Of a stretch of 64,000 bases of DNA, positions 49,632 to 58,089 are shown piece by piece. Numbering within the stretch: the stretch's first letter is position 1; each line of letters opens with the position of its first letter. The notes below the pieces were generated by a model. The model made no database searches. It was not told where the DNA came from and was given only the letters and a program-made list of their open reading frames with translations. The DNA comes from Brevibacillus fluminis (GTDB lineage: Bacteria > Bacillota > Bacilli > Brevibacillales > Brevibacillaceae). The stretch is taken from contig NZ_RHHQ01000004.1 of assembly GCF_003710825.1 (NCBI RefSeq), forward strand, positions 424,648 through 488,647, given 5' to 3'. A program made the position numbers and the translations under genes.

Positions 49632-50954
49632 TTAGCTTGCTTGATCAATGTACGCCTGCTTCAGCTTCTGATCGAGCGACGCGCCGAACAGCTTCATGCC
49701 CACATAGTAGACGATGGCGCTCACGAGCAGCGAATTGATCGATGGAATGCCCCATTCCACGAGGTACCCAGTGGCGAATCCGAGCGCCCAAGCGACGAGC
49801 GCCACCGGATTGATCGATTCACATGCTGCCGGCAGCTCACCTTTTTTCCGGCTTTCATCCAGCATTTTTCTGCTTCGCTTCAAAACGAAATAATCGACAA
49901 CCATCACTCCACCGATCGGCGGCACCCATATGCCCATGAAAACGAGGAAATTCACAAATTGATCCAATATTCCCAAAACAGACAGGATGGTGCCGAGCAC
50001 GCCGACAATCAGTGTGATCACACCGCGATTGACTTGCTTGCCAAAGAGGGAATCGATGATATTGGTTATTCCCAATGAAGCCGAGTATAAATTGATATCA
50101 TTTATTTTAACCGTTGCAAAAATGACGGTAGCTGCGCCGAGCACGCCGGACGTCTGCAGCGCGATTGTGACGACGTCGCTGCTTTTGACGGCGTGTGCCA
50201 TCAGTACAGCGATCAAATTGATGATGATTTCCCCTACGATAATGGATATGAGTGTGGACCAGACGACATCTCTATTATTCCGACAGTAGCGCGTCATATC
50301 TGGTGTGAGGATCGCGCCGATCATGAAGCTGCCGGCCACCATCGTGGCACCCATGCCAAGCGTCATCGGCGGTCCTGGCGGTGCTGATGCGATCAAATCG
50401 GTGAGCGATTGGCTTTCAAAAACATGATAGATTCCGTACGCGACAGCCAGTAAAAATCCGGGAACAGCGATTTTAGCAGTGATTCCGAGCCACTTGAATC
50501 CGAAAATCACGATCGCCGTGACGAACAGCCCTGTCAGCGTCGCCGCTAGCGGAAAGCCGAGCACGCCATTAAAAGCATCGTTGAGCCCTTTGGCGAATAC
50601 CGAGTTTTGCACCCCGAACCACCCGAGTGTTCCGACGACAATTACAAAGCTGATCATGCTTGAGCCATATTTGCCGAATCCGGTCCAACGCGTCAGCAAG
50701 CTGGTCGACAATCCCTCGCGTGCGCCTGCGAATCCGATGAACAACGTGATCACTTCCAACAAAATCAATCCCAACAAGCTGGCTAGTGCAGCATCCCAAA
50801 AGCTCATGCCATAACCGAGAAATGCACCCAAAATAAATTGACTAAGAGAAGTAAAAGACCCGATTCGAATCACCAAAATCTCCCACATCGGCACTCTCGC
50901 CTCTACAGGAACCCTACCCAGCGAGTAATCGTCTGCCATTGAATGACCTGCCAT
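49632..50954 (-). CDS. NCS1-family permease (cytosine/purine/hydantoin type)
   Basis: The 440-residue product begins MAGHSMADDYSLGRVPVEAR. Twelve membrane segments; NCS1 features include FLGYGMSFWDAALASLLGLI (first segments), TRWTGFGKYGSSMISFV and TPDMTRYCRNNRDVVWST near the centre. It imports a nucleobase- or hydantoin-like compound by ion symport. GGGGGGCG before the ATG at 50952-50954 sets the start. It is the first gene behind the sigma-54 promoter; a DUF917 and HyuA gene follow. Confidence 0.87.
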   Translation of the reverse strand: MAGHSMADDYSLGRVPVEARVPMWEILVIRIGSFTSLSQFILGAFLGYGMSFWDAALASLLGLILLEVITLFIGFAGAREGLSTSLLTRWTGFGKYGSSMISFVIVVGTLGWFGVQNSVFAKGLNDAFNGVLGFPLAATLTGLFVTAIVIFGFKWLGITAKIAVPGFLLAVAYGIYHVFESQSLTDLIASAPPGPPMTLGMGATMVAGSFMIGAILTPDMTRYCRNNRDVVWSTLISIIVGEIIINLIAVLMAHAVKSSDVVTIALQTSGVLGAATVIFATVKINDINLYSASLGITNIIDSLFGKQVNRGVITLIVGVLGTILSVLGILDQFVNFLVFMGIWVPPIGGVMVVDYFVLKRSRKMLDESRKKGELPAACESINPVALVAWALGFATGYLVEWGIPSINSLLVSAIVYYVGMKLFGASLDQKLKQAYIDQAS

Positions 50955-51074
50955 GTGTAATCGCCCCCCTTTTTCTTCACTCTTTCTTACTGTTTGCTCG
51001 CTTTCACCCATGCACCCGCAATTTGACCATCAATCCGGGAAAGCCACCTCCCAACGTTTTCACAATCTCAATAA

Positions 51075-51091
51075 AGCAACTATTGTGCCAG
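51075..51091 (-). promoter_or_regulatory. Sigma-54 promoter of the permease-DUF917-HyuA operon
   Basis: On the minus strand CTGGCACAATAGTTGCT, which fits TGGCAC-N5-TTGCW with GG (51089-51088) and GC (51077-51076) ten bases apart as required. It is about 120 bases before the permease start. The gene for a GAFTGA-containing activator is 3 kb upstream. Confidence 0.85.
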
Positions 51092-51119
51092 CCTGATTTA
51101 CGAGTCAAATCGACTGAAT

Positions 51120-51131
51120 ATAGCGATTATT
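51120..51131. promoter_or_regulatory. Candidate enhancer site, left arm
   Basis: ATAGCGATTATT, the exact inverse of the site at 51191-51202. It lies about 30 bases upstream of the -24 element. Confidence 0.55.
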
Positions 51132-51190
51132 TCTCAAATTATCAGCACATAGTAGGTAGTGCACTTGTTTTTCTCACGCATTTTCCCGGT

Positions 51191-51202
51191 AATAATCGCT
51201 AT
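51191..51202. promoter_or_regulatory. Candidate enhancer site, right arm
   Basis: AATAATCGCTAT, the exact reverse complement of 51120-51131. The centres are 71 bases apart, close to a whole number of helix turns. About 100 bases upstream of the -24 element, a usual place for a sigma-54 activator. Confidence 0.55.
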
Positions 51203-51289
51203 TTATCACTTTGTATTTCTCTATTTCGCAGATTTTCTCCCGTTTTCGCAAATTTCTCACACTAATTCTTAAGAGCATGGAGCTGAGAA

Positions 51290-51340
51290 AAAAAGACGCG
51301 ATCCTAAGTAGCGCACGTCCAGCTGCTCGAATCGCGTCCT
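51290..51340 (-). terminator. Terminator of the regulator-DUF917-HyuA operon
   Basis: GACGCGAT (51297-51304) pairs with ATCGCGTC (51333-51340) and seven T follow on the minus strand. It separates the degenerate HyuA-2 gene from the sigma-54 promoter. Confidence 0.75.
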
Positions 51341-51370
51341 CCTATGCATTTCTTTTGCAAGCTGCAACAA

Positions 51371-52741
51371 TCACAGCAATGCGTCTCCTATCGCTTTCAC
51401 GCTGACTCGTACCGCTTTGCTTGGCATGTAGGAAAGGGGGAAGATTTCAGCGGTTTGCACAAAAACGGTCTGCGGGTCTGCTCCCTCTCTCACCGCACTG
51501 TGAATCGCCTCCTGCTTCGCCAAGTCCATCGTCTCCTCCCGGCTCATTTCCTCCAGCCAAAAAATACGGTCCACCCTGCCACTGATCGGCGCCATGCATG
51601 CCCCGACGGTGCTCGCGAGCGGAAAGTGTTGCGGATGCAGCACATCGACCCATGGGTATTTGTACACAGCAGCGATTCGTTCGCTTTTCTCCCCGACGAA
51701 AACGATCGGATACGGATCAAAGCGAGGCTGAAAACGCTGGATCGCCTGATGAATCTCCTCCAGGCATTCATCGCGCACCACAGGCCCTGATGATGGAAAC
51801 CGAACCTCGGTCACATCGGGCATCTGCAAATTGACGCGTACGCCTGCAATGTTTTGATTTCGCCGCTTCTCCTTGGGAAATCCCCCTTCCACCAGCCCGA
51901 TGCGGGCCGCATCTTCAAAGACGTCTACGATCACACAATCCTGAAGTCGCGCGAGCAAGGACGCTCCACGGAAGCAATTGGAAATGTGCGAGCCAAACGT
52001 GCGGATCGGATGCCGCAGCACCGCATCATACGAAAGGAGCGAACCGTCATTTTGCGTGAAAAAAAGTTTCGCTTGGATGTGATACCGGTCAATCAGCTCT
52101 TTCACACCCGCAAGCGAAGCCTGGACCAGCTTGGTTAATGACGCATTCAAGATCGCTGCGTTCTCCCGTTCGAGAAAACCAAGGCTGCCAAGCTCATGCG
52201 ACATGGTAATCGCGCTTGCATCGCCCGCCGCTTCGCGAATCCAGCTTGCCACCTGTGCTTCGTGCCCTTGTGCAAGCGGGGAAAACGTACCCGTGATCGC
52301 AAACGACTCGACTCCGCGTTCGATGCAGGCCCGCGCATACCGCTTGAGCTCATCTTGCTGCCATTCCAGCTCATGTGCTCTCCCGTCAATCTCATGGCCC
52401 CCATACAAAAAAAATTCATCCACCGCAATTGCACTGCGTACACTGCCCACGCCGCCGTACAGGGGCGGGATCGTACTGCGTGCTTGCCCAATCCGGATTG
52501 CGGCTACTTTCGCCAGCCGCTTGCCCGCTAAAAGCGCCTCGCCAAAAAAATCCGTGCCGATGATGATTTTTTCGATGGGCATGCTGCGGTCCACTCCCAC
52601 CATCCGCTCTAGCACTTGTGCAATTCCTGCGACAAGACCCGTGGTGACAGGCTCCTTCACAATCGCCATAATTTTATCCTGCGGGTCCATCAAAATGGCT
52701 GTCGTTTGCGTCCGTCCCGCATCAATTCCCAGTCGATACAT
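51371..52741 (-). CDS. HyuA-like protein with degenerate ATP site (HyuA-2)
   Basis: The 456-residue product begins MYRLGIDAGRTQTTAILMDP. It aligns with HyuA-1 along its length (both have GFLERENAAILNAS or GLLERENATILNAA, and FF-QNDG), but the nucleotide-binding motifs are lost: GGTHTD is GRTQTT, VDVGGTTTDIG is VDVFEDAARIG, and the GLGGGT loop reads RFPSSG. It is also about 70 residues shorter. ATP hydrolysis looks unlikely. The frame is intact and codon use normal, so it is kept by selection. It is co-oriented with the sigma-54 activator gene. GGAGGTGA before the ATG decides the start. Confidence 0.8.
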   Translation of the reverse strand: MYRLGIDAGRTQTTAILMDPQDKIMAIVKEPVTTGLVAGIAQVLERMVGVDRSMPIEKIIIGTDFFGEALLAGKRLAKVAAIRIGQARSTIPPLYGGVGSVRSAIAVDEFFLYGGHEIDGRAHELEWQQDELKRYARACIERGVESFAITGTFSPLAQGHEAQVASWIREAAGDASAITMSHELGSLGFLERENAAILNASLTKLVQASLAGVKELIDRYHIQAKLFFTQNDGSLLSYDAVLRHPIRTFGSHISNCFRGASLLARLQDCVIVDVFEDAARIGLVEGGFPKEKRRNQNIAGVRVNLQMPDVTEVRFPSSGPVVRDECLEEIHQAIQRFQPRFDPYPIVFVGEKSERIAAVYKYPWVDVLHPQHFPLASTVGACMAPISGRVDRIFWLEEMSREETMDLAKQEAIHSAVREGADPQTVFVQTAEIFPLSYMPSKAVRVSVKAIGDALL

Positions 52742-52748
52742 GCTACGC

Positions 52749-53870
52749 TCACCTCCAGTCTCCGGCTTCCGCAACCAGCTGCTCCACAGGCGTATATGTA
52801 TCGCTTACGCCAAAATTCCAAGGTCCCACCACATCCAGCATCTTGGGATGTCGCAAAAGCACGGGGGCGGGAATGGCGATCAGCCATACTTTCATGTGAA
52901 GCTCCAGCTCCTCGATCAAAAGCGGAAGCCCGTTGTCGGCATCAAGCACACAGATCAAATCCGGCACCATTGCGACAGCCCGTTTCCCTTCCTTCGCCAG
53001 CAAATATTCGCTTTGGAATCGCACCTCAATCTGTTCGCTGTGATGAAAGCCAGTCCCTTCGATCACCAGCTCTCCGCGCATGAAGTCATCCTGTAAGTAG
53101 CGCTGCAGATCCACGATCTTTCCTTCCGTCAGCTTGTGCGGCTTGCCGTAGATGGAATTTTGCAGGTCGGCGGAAAGATTGGCAAAAACGCGATGTATGT
53201 CCGTGCCAGCCGCAATCACACTCTGACCGATCCGCTTCGCGACCGTAAAGGTATGGTGGAGCGCCGTCTCCTGCATCATCGCCGCGCGCATCGGGACACA
53301 GGCTGCTGCTACCGAGCCACCCATTTCTGGCAGGACAAAGCGTGCCGCTTTTTCGATTTCATAGTTGGACGATCCACTGAAATAACGCCAATCATCATGG
53401 TTGGAGCAGATCACCAAAGGTGCTGCCTGAACGCCGAACGCATGATACGTCGTCATCTGGAACTCCGGGAATGCACGGCCCATCCCGTCGCAATCTATGA
53501 GCGGCAGTTTCGTTTTGGCAGCGGTTACAAGTGGCGCCATTGCATTAATGCCGCCGATTTCAAGCCCCGCGATCGCCATCGCCTGAATTTGCTTTTCTCG
53601 CTCCAGCACGCGCAGTGCAGCCACCAATTCGTCGCCGGACATCATTTTTTCAAAATGGATGGCAGGCGATCCCATCAGTCCGCTACACACGATCCAGGCA
53701 TCATCCGGCAAGTCAAAGGGCGAAAGCAAGGAAACAGGTCCGTTTTCACGAATCGCCTGCTTGGCCATAATCTGCAGCAGCGATGTATCGCCCCCGCCGC
53801 CCGATCCGAGAAACAATGCGCCGCACGCCAAGGCATCTACGTCTTTTTCTTTCAGTTTGTGCTTCATCAT
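52749..53870 (-). CDS. DUF917 family protein (second copy)
   Basis: The 373-residue product begins MMKHKLKEKDVDALACGALF. All DUF917 marks are kept: LGSGGGGDTSLLQIMAKQ (about 22-39), LEIGGINAMAPLVTAAKTK and DCDGMGRAFPEFQMTTY (about 129-145). Clearly related to the first copy but well diverged. It lies 47 bases after the sigma-54 activator and just before HyuA-2 (the stop lies in the HyuA-2 ribosome binding site). No terminator is visible between activator and this gene. Confidence 0.85.
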   Translation of the reverse strand: MMKHKLKEKDVDALACGALFLGSGGGGDTSLLQIMAKQAIRENGPVSLLSPFDLPDDAWIVCSGLMGSPAIHFEKMMSGDELVAALRVLEREKQIQAMAIAGLEIGGINAMAPLVTAAKTKLPLIDCDGMGRAFPEFQMTTYHAFGVQAAPLVICSNHDDWRYFSGSSNYEIEKAARFVLPEMGGSVAAACVPMRAAMMQETALHHTFTVAKRIGQSVIAAGTDIHRVFANLSADLQNSIYGKPHKLTEGKIVDLQRYLQDDFMRGELVIEGTGFHHSEQIEVRFQSEYLLAKEGKRAVAMVPDLICVLDADNGLPLLIEELELHMKVWLIAIPAPVLLRHPKMLDVVGPWNFGVSDTYTPVEQLVAEAGDWR

Positions 53871-53917
53871 TTGCTCATCCCTGCCTTTCCGTACGCGGAT
53901 GCTATCTGTCTTTCGCT

Positions 53918-55354
53918 TTATTTGCGGCTGTACTTGCTCAAGCGGCGATAGAGCGTCGCTACGCTCATTCCCAACGACTCCGCCGCTTTGCGCTTTCCTT
54001 CGGTGCTTTTGCCGAAACGTTGAATCGCCTCCACGATCAACTGCTCCTCGTCTTGGTCATTGCCGAGCTGTGCGACAGTGGCGGATGAAACTGTCAGATC
54101 ATTCTGCTGATTTGCCACATGCTCCAGCTGAGAGCCAGTTGATACGCCCGCCGCTTCCTTGCTTGTCCAAAACTCCCGTATCGAAGCGGGCAAGCTGTTG
54201 ATCGTCACCAAATCACCGATTTCCAGATTCACAATATATTCCAGCGAGTTTTCAAGCTCACGTATGTTCCCTGGCCAATGATACGCCATCAGGCATTTCA
54301 TCGCCTGCGTGGAAAAGCGCTTCGGCTCCCTGCCCAGCTTTTCGCCAAACGATTTCATGTAATATTGGATCAAGTCATACAAATCTTCCTTGCGTTCCCG
54401 CAGCGGCGGAATGTAGAACGGAATCACGTTCAAACGATAAAATAGATCCTCGCGAAATTGACCGCTCGCGATCATTCCTTCCAAATCTTTGTGCGTCGCC
54501 GCGATCAGCCGCACATCGACTGGAATGCTTTCCGAGCCGCCTACCCGCTCAATCCGGCGCTCTTGAAAGACACGGAGGAGCTTGGCCTGCAAATAATGCG
54601 GCATGTCTCCGATTTCGTCCAGGAACAGCGTGCCATTCAGCGCAAGTTCGAATCGTCCCGGTTTTCCGCCTTTTTTCGCGCCGGTGAAAGCCCCTTCCTC
54701 ATAGCCGAACAGCTCGCTTTCCAAAAGCGCTTCCGGTATGGCAGCACAGTTAATGGCAACAAACGGCCCTTCCCACCTTGTGCTGCTCGCATGAATCGAT
54801 TGGGCCAGCACCTCTTTGCCTGTACCGCTCTCCCCGCGGATCAGCACCGTCGACTGGCTGTTGGCAATCTTTTTCGCTTTTTCCTTCAAGCCCGTGATCG
54901 TCGGGCTGCTGCCTCTAATATCCGCAAATGTGTAGCGCGTCGTATATTTTCGTGTTTTCTCATGCTCTGCCTCGACCGTCTGGCCTGTGAACTGAAGGAT
55001 CGCCCCTTCTACCTGCCGGTCGATGATCAGCGGGTCCAACCGGCAAGCATACGGGTGCCGTTTTCCCCCTTGATCAAGCAGGTCGACGGAACAATCGCGT
55101 AACGGCTTTCCACGCTTTACACAGTCCAACAGCTTCGGTGTATCGATGAGCGCAGGTAGCTTTTGGTTGAGCAAAACCACAAGCGACCGTCCCCACACAT
55201 TTTCCGCAGCAGGATTGGCGTGCAGCACCTGTCCAACTGCGTCGACAACCAGAACAGGCACCGTGATCAATGCCAGCAGCCCCTCCACTTCCTTGCGCAG
55301 CAGTTTTCGATTTTTGTCCGCCTGATCATTATTCTGCATCTGTCTCACCCGCAT
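53918..55354 (-). CDS. Sigma-54 dependent activator (PAS-AAA-Fis)
   Basis: In the 478-residue product, residues about 20-135 form a PAS domain (VDAVGQVLHANPAAENVWG). Residues about 155-385 form the AAA+ domain with Walker A GESGTGKEV, the sigma-54 contact motif GAFTGA in YEEGAFTGAKKGG, and Walker B LFLDEIGDM. The last 45 residues are a Fis HTH (ESLGMSVATLYRRLSKYSR). It should bind enhancer DNA and activate the sigma-54 promoter at 51.08 kb. No receiver domain; the signal is probably a ligand of the PAS domain or a partner protein. Confidence 0.92.
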   Translation of the reverse strand: MRVRQMQNNDQADKNRKLLRKEVEGLLALITVPVLVVDAVGQVLHANPAAENVWGRSLVVLLNQKLPALIDTPKLLDCVKRGKPLRDCSVDLLDQGGKRHPYACRLDPLIIDRQVEGAILQFTGQTVEAEHEKTRKYTTRYTFADIRGSSPTITGLKEKAKKIANSQSTVLIRGESGTGKEVLAQSIHASSTRWEGPFVAINCAAIPEALLESELFGYEEGAFTGAKKGGKPGRFELALNGTLFLDEIGDMPHYLQAKLLRVFQERRIERVGGSESIPVDVRLIAATHKDLEGMIASGQFREDLFYRLNVIPFYIPPLRERKEDLYDLIQYYMKSFGEKLGREPKRFSTQAMKCLMAYHWPGNIRELENSLEYIVNLEIGDLVTINSLPASIREFWTSKEAAGVSTGSQLEHVANQQNDLTVSSATVAQLGNDQDEEQLIVEAIQRFGKSTEGKRKAAESLGMSVATLYRRLSKYSRK

Positions 55355-55372
55355 CGTCAGCTATTTTGGTTT

Positions 55373-55378
55373 ATTATA
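55373..55378 (-). promoter_or_regulatory. -10 box of the sigma-54 activator gene
   Basis: TATAAT on the minus strand, 18 bases before the start codon. No clear -35 box. It suggests that the activator operon is made by the vegetative sigma factor. Confidence 0.45.
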
Positions 55379-55454
55379 CCCGATTCTTTGGAATTGGGGA
55401 GATGCAGGGGAGTGTCTGGTCGGATAAATAACCCGTATAAAAACGAATCCAAGC

Positions 55455-55499
55455 AAAAACCCGCATCGGCTAACTGGGCTCAGATGCGGGTTTTCGTCC
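55455..55499. terminator. Bidirectional terminator next to the MoaF-like gene
   Basis: AAAACCCGCATC and GATGCGGGTTTT form a 12-pair stem around a 15-base loop. It directly follows the MoaF-like stop on the minus strand and separates it from the activator gene. Confidence 0.7.
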
Positions 55500-55868
55500 T
55501 CACGAGGTAAAGTTGTCTAGTTCGGCTATGGTACCGGAATGAAATAAACTTTTACGAACACCCCCTACATCATAGGTATAATGAGTATAAACTCGCATCC
55601 TATTAAAATCTGCAACTTGGCTGACCGCGTAGACTTCCTCCAACCAATACATAAAGTATACGTGAGGAGCTATTTCCACGTAATCGAATGTATAGTAACC
55701 ATTGAAACCTTTATGCGGTCCAGCAATCCCTACATCATGCCGATGAGTAGCGTCAAAGAACTGAATGATAAATACATTGCCATCATCGTAGTCGTATCGA
55801 AAGGTTTTACCCGCATATACAGGGGGGCGATGGCGATATTGTACACTCTGAAAATTCGGATGTTGCAT
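55500..55868 (-). CDS. MoaF / calycin-like small protein
   Basis: The 122-residue product begins MQHPNFQSVQYRHRPPVYAG. The pattern YAGKTFRYDYDDGNVFIIQF (about 18-37), GIAGPHKGFNGYYTFDYVEI and HVYFMYWLEE with TYDVGGVRKSLFHSGTI at the end is that of MoaF-like, phenolic acid decarboxylase-like calycin proteins, which bind small ligands. No active-site assignment is safe. AAAGGAGGAG precedes the ATG. Single gene. Confidence 0.65.
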   Translation of the reverse strand: MQHPNFQSVQYRHRPPVYAGKTFRYDYDDGNVFIIQFFDATHRHDVGIAGPHKGFNGYYTFDYVEIAPHVYFMYWLEEVYAVSQVADFNRMRVYTHYTYDVGGVRKSLFHSGTIAELDNFTS

Positions 55869-55983
55869 ACACTACTCCTCCTTTCGTGAGCAGTATATGT
55901 AAAACATAGGTGGATGCTCTGCGTGGTATGAGGAAAACGAATCGCTCTGAACAAACACGAACAAATAAAAAGGAGATTGGCCC

Positions 55984-56403
55984 ATGATTGATTTGAAAGA
56001 GAGGCTACATGAACATGACGTGCTTGCACTGCTTGCCTATTCAGTTGGTGCTCCGAGCATGGAGAAGCTGCTTCAGGTTGCCGCACGCTATGAGCGTTCC
56101 GACTCAATGATGATGGTCGGAGTAGAAGAAGATGGGGTGCTCCTCGGCTGTATCGGGCTTGATCTTGCTCGCTTGCCCAAGGCTGTCATCACGCATGTGG
56201 CGGTTCATCCGGACGCACGTGGCAAAGGCATCGGCAGACATATGCTCGCCGACGCGATGCAGCGCTTTTCTTTGACAGTAATCGGAGCAGAGACGGATGC
56301 CAGTGCCGTCGGATTTTACCGGTCTTGTGGATTTACGGTGAAGAGCTTGGGGGAGAAATATCCGGGGGTAGAGCGGTTTTGGTGTGAGCGGGGAGGAAGA
56401 TGA
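55984..56403 (+). CDS. GNAT-family N-acetyltransferase
   Basis: The 139-residue product begins MIDLKERLHEHDVLALLAYS. The acetyl-CoA site is clear: VAVHPDARGKGIGRHMLADA (about 78-97, R/Q-x-x-G-x-G/A), then VGFYRSCGFTVKS near residue 112. Substrate unknown. GGAGATTG precedes the ATG. Confidence 0.87.
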   Translation: MIDLKERLHEHDVLALLAYSVGAPSMEKLLQVAARYERSDSMMMVGVEEDGVLLGCIGLDLARLPKAVITHVAVHPDARGKGIGRHMLADAMQRFSLTVIGAETDASAVGFYRSCGFTVKSLGEKYPGVERFWCERGGR

Positions 56404-56517
56404 ATCGGCAACAATCTCCGCTTTTTATGGAAAAAAAGAAGGATATTTCCACACTTTCTGTATATCGTATGGTAACCCCCAAAAAAGCCCGACAACCAAG
56501 GAGGTGCCTGTCGACGA

Positions 56518-57378
56518 GTGAGCGTACCTGTCCCCGTTCGTGAATTCACCGCCAAATTGAACAGCTATTTGAAGTCATTGACCAAATCGGAAAAAAAAGT
56601 TGCCGACTATGTGCAAGGGCGCTTTGATGAAATTTTGTACTTATCCGTCACGGACCTCGCTGAACTGGCGGATGTCGGCGAAACGACCGTCCTGCGCTTT
56701 TGCCGCAAGCTCGGCTTTAAAGGCTACCAGGAGTTCAAGCTCGCATTGGCCAAAGATGCGCTCAATCCGCTGGCAAACCTGCACGGCGATATTGAAGAGA
56801 GCGACGAGTTTTTGGTGACGATGCAAAAAGTGAATGTCTCCAACATCCAGGCCATTTCGGAAACGACCGGGATGATCGATCCGAAGGAGCTTGACCAAGC
56901 CATTGATATGATCCTTGCCAGCCAAAAAATCCATTTCTACGGTGCAGGCGTTTCCGGCATCACCGCGCTGGATGCCAAAAGTCGGTTTATGCGGATCGGC
57001 CTTTCCGTCGATGCTTCGCTCGACTCCCACCATCAGGCGATGGCAGCGGCTACGCTCAGCCAGCACGACCTGGCCATCGGCTTTTCTATTTCCGGCAGCA
57101 CCAAAGACACGGTCGATGCTTTGGCGATCGCCCGATCCAACCAGGCAAAAGTCATCGCGATCACGCATTTTGCCCGTTCACCGATTACCAAGCTCGCCGA
57201 TGTCGTCCTGTTGAACAGCGGCAGGGAGGCGCCCTTGCAAGGGGGCTCGCTCGCCGCCAAAATTGCCCAGCTTCATGTAATCGACCTGCTGTATACAGGC
57301 GTGGCGCTCCGCATCAAGGATAAGGCGCTCTACTACAAGGAAAAAGCGGCAAAAGCCGTTGCTGACAAGGCGTACTAG
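56518..57378 (+). CDS. RpiR/MurR-family regulator (HTH-SIS)
   Basis: The 286-residue product begins (GTG) MSVPVPVREFTAKLNSYLK. Residues 1-80 are an HTH_6 domain (VTDLAELADVGETTVLRFCR) and residues about 115-265 a SIS sugar-phosphate domain (IHFYGAGVSGITALDAKSRF and IGFSISGSTKDTVDAL). Heads a probable amino-sugar operon (NanE, ROK kinase, ABC transporter) and should respond to a phosphorylated sugar such as ManNAc-6-P. GGAGG lies 13 bases before the GTG. Confidence 0.88.
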   Translation: MSVPVPVREFTAKLNSYLKSLTKSEKKVADYVQGRFDEILYLSVTDLAELADVGETTVLRFCRKLGFKGYQEFKLALAKDALNPLANLHGDIEESDEFLVTMQKVNVSNIQAISETTGMIDPKELDQAIDMILASQKIHFYGAGVSGITALDAKSRFMRIGLSVDASLDSHHQAMAAATLSQHDLAIGFSISGSTKDTVDALAIARSNQAKVIAITHFARSPITKLADVVLLNSGREAPLQGGSLAAKIAQLHVIDLLYTGVALRIKDKALYYKEKAAKAVADKAY

Positions 57379-57420
57379 CGACGACTGCCGTCCCCATTTC
57401 ACAGACGAAAGGAAGCTACG

Positions 57421-58089
57421 ATGCTGATGACATTAAAAGGTGGCCTGATCGTATCTTGCCAGGCCCTCGAAGACGAGCCGCTGCATGGCGCGCAGTTTAT
57501 GGAACGGATGGCCTTGGCGGCAAAGGCGGGCGGCGCCGCCGGTATCCGTGCCAACGGTTATGCTGACATCAAAGCGATCAAAGCAAGCGTCGACCTCCCT
57601 GTAATCGGCATCCACAAAATAAAGCTGCCCGGCTACGACGCGTTCATCACGCCAACCAAACAGGCAGCCCAAACCGTCTATGATGCAGGTGCAGAAATCA
57701 TCGCGATCGATGCGACAACCCAAAGCCGCCCAGAAAAGCTGGAAGAATTGATCGCCTTCATCAAAACGACGCTCGGCACGTATGTGATGGCTGATGTGTC
57801 CACTGCCCAGGAAGGGCTGCGGGCGCAGGAGCTTGGCTGCGACCTCGTGGGCACGACTTTGTCCGGGTACACGCAGGAAACGGCCGACCACATGCAGGAG
57901 CCGGATTTTACGCTGCTGCAAGATCTGGTTTCGACACTGCATGTACCGGTGGTTGCTGAAGGGAGGATCCATACGCCACAGCAGGCAAAACAGGCTCTTT
58001 TGCTCGGCGCTTTTTGTGTGGTCGTCGGTGGTGCGATCACTCGTCCACAAGAAATCACGCGCCGCTTTATCGAAGGAATGAAAACATGA
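57421..58089 (+). CDS. nanE: N-acetylmannosamine-6-phosphate 2-epimerase
   Basis: The 222-residue product begins MLMTLKGGLIVSCQALEDEP. NanE features: GLIVSCQALEDEPLHG (about 8-23), GIRANGYADIKAIKASVDLP (about 40-59), then GADEIIA-type IIAIDATTQSRP and VVAEGRIHTPQQAKQALLLG (about 178-197). It converts ManNAc-6-P to GlcNAc-6-P. ATGA overlap with the ROK kinase gene. No sialate lyase (NanA) in the window. Confidence 0.92.
   Translation: MLMTLKGGLIVSCQALEDEPLHGAQFMERMALAAKAGGAAGIRANGYADIKAIKASVDLPVIGIHKIKLPGYDAFITPTKQAAQTVYDAGAEIIAIDATTQSRPEKLEELIAFIKTTLGTYVMADVSTAQEGLRAQELGCDLVGTTLSGYTQETADHMQEPDFTLLQDLVSTLHVPVVAEGRIHTPQQAKQALLLGAFCVVVGGAITRPQEITRRFIEGMKT

Larger units (their letters stand above)
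50955..51370. other. Control region between the two hyu operons
   Basis: A 416-base gap. From left: leader, sigma-54 promoter (51076-51091), a pair of 12-base inverted repeats that look like enhancer sites (51120-51131 and 51191-51202), AT-rich DNA, and the terminator of the second operon (51290-51340). No gene is supported. Confidence 0.75.

Noticed and set aside
49224..50078. 284-codon open frame on + opposite DUF917-1 and the permease
   Set aside because: Antisense to two conserved families; no start signal and no family likeness.
51371..52741. HyuA-2 as a simple pseudogene
   Set aside because: The frame is complete for 456 codons with a strong ribosome binding site and normal codon use; only nucleotide-site motifs are changed, which suits a new role better than decay.
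52131..53096. 321-codon open frame on + opposite HyuA-2 and DUF917-2
   Set aside because: Antisense shadow, crosses the boundary of two real genes.
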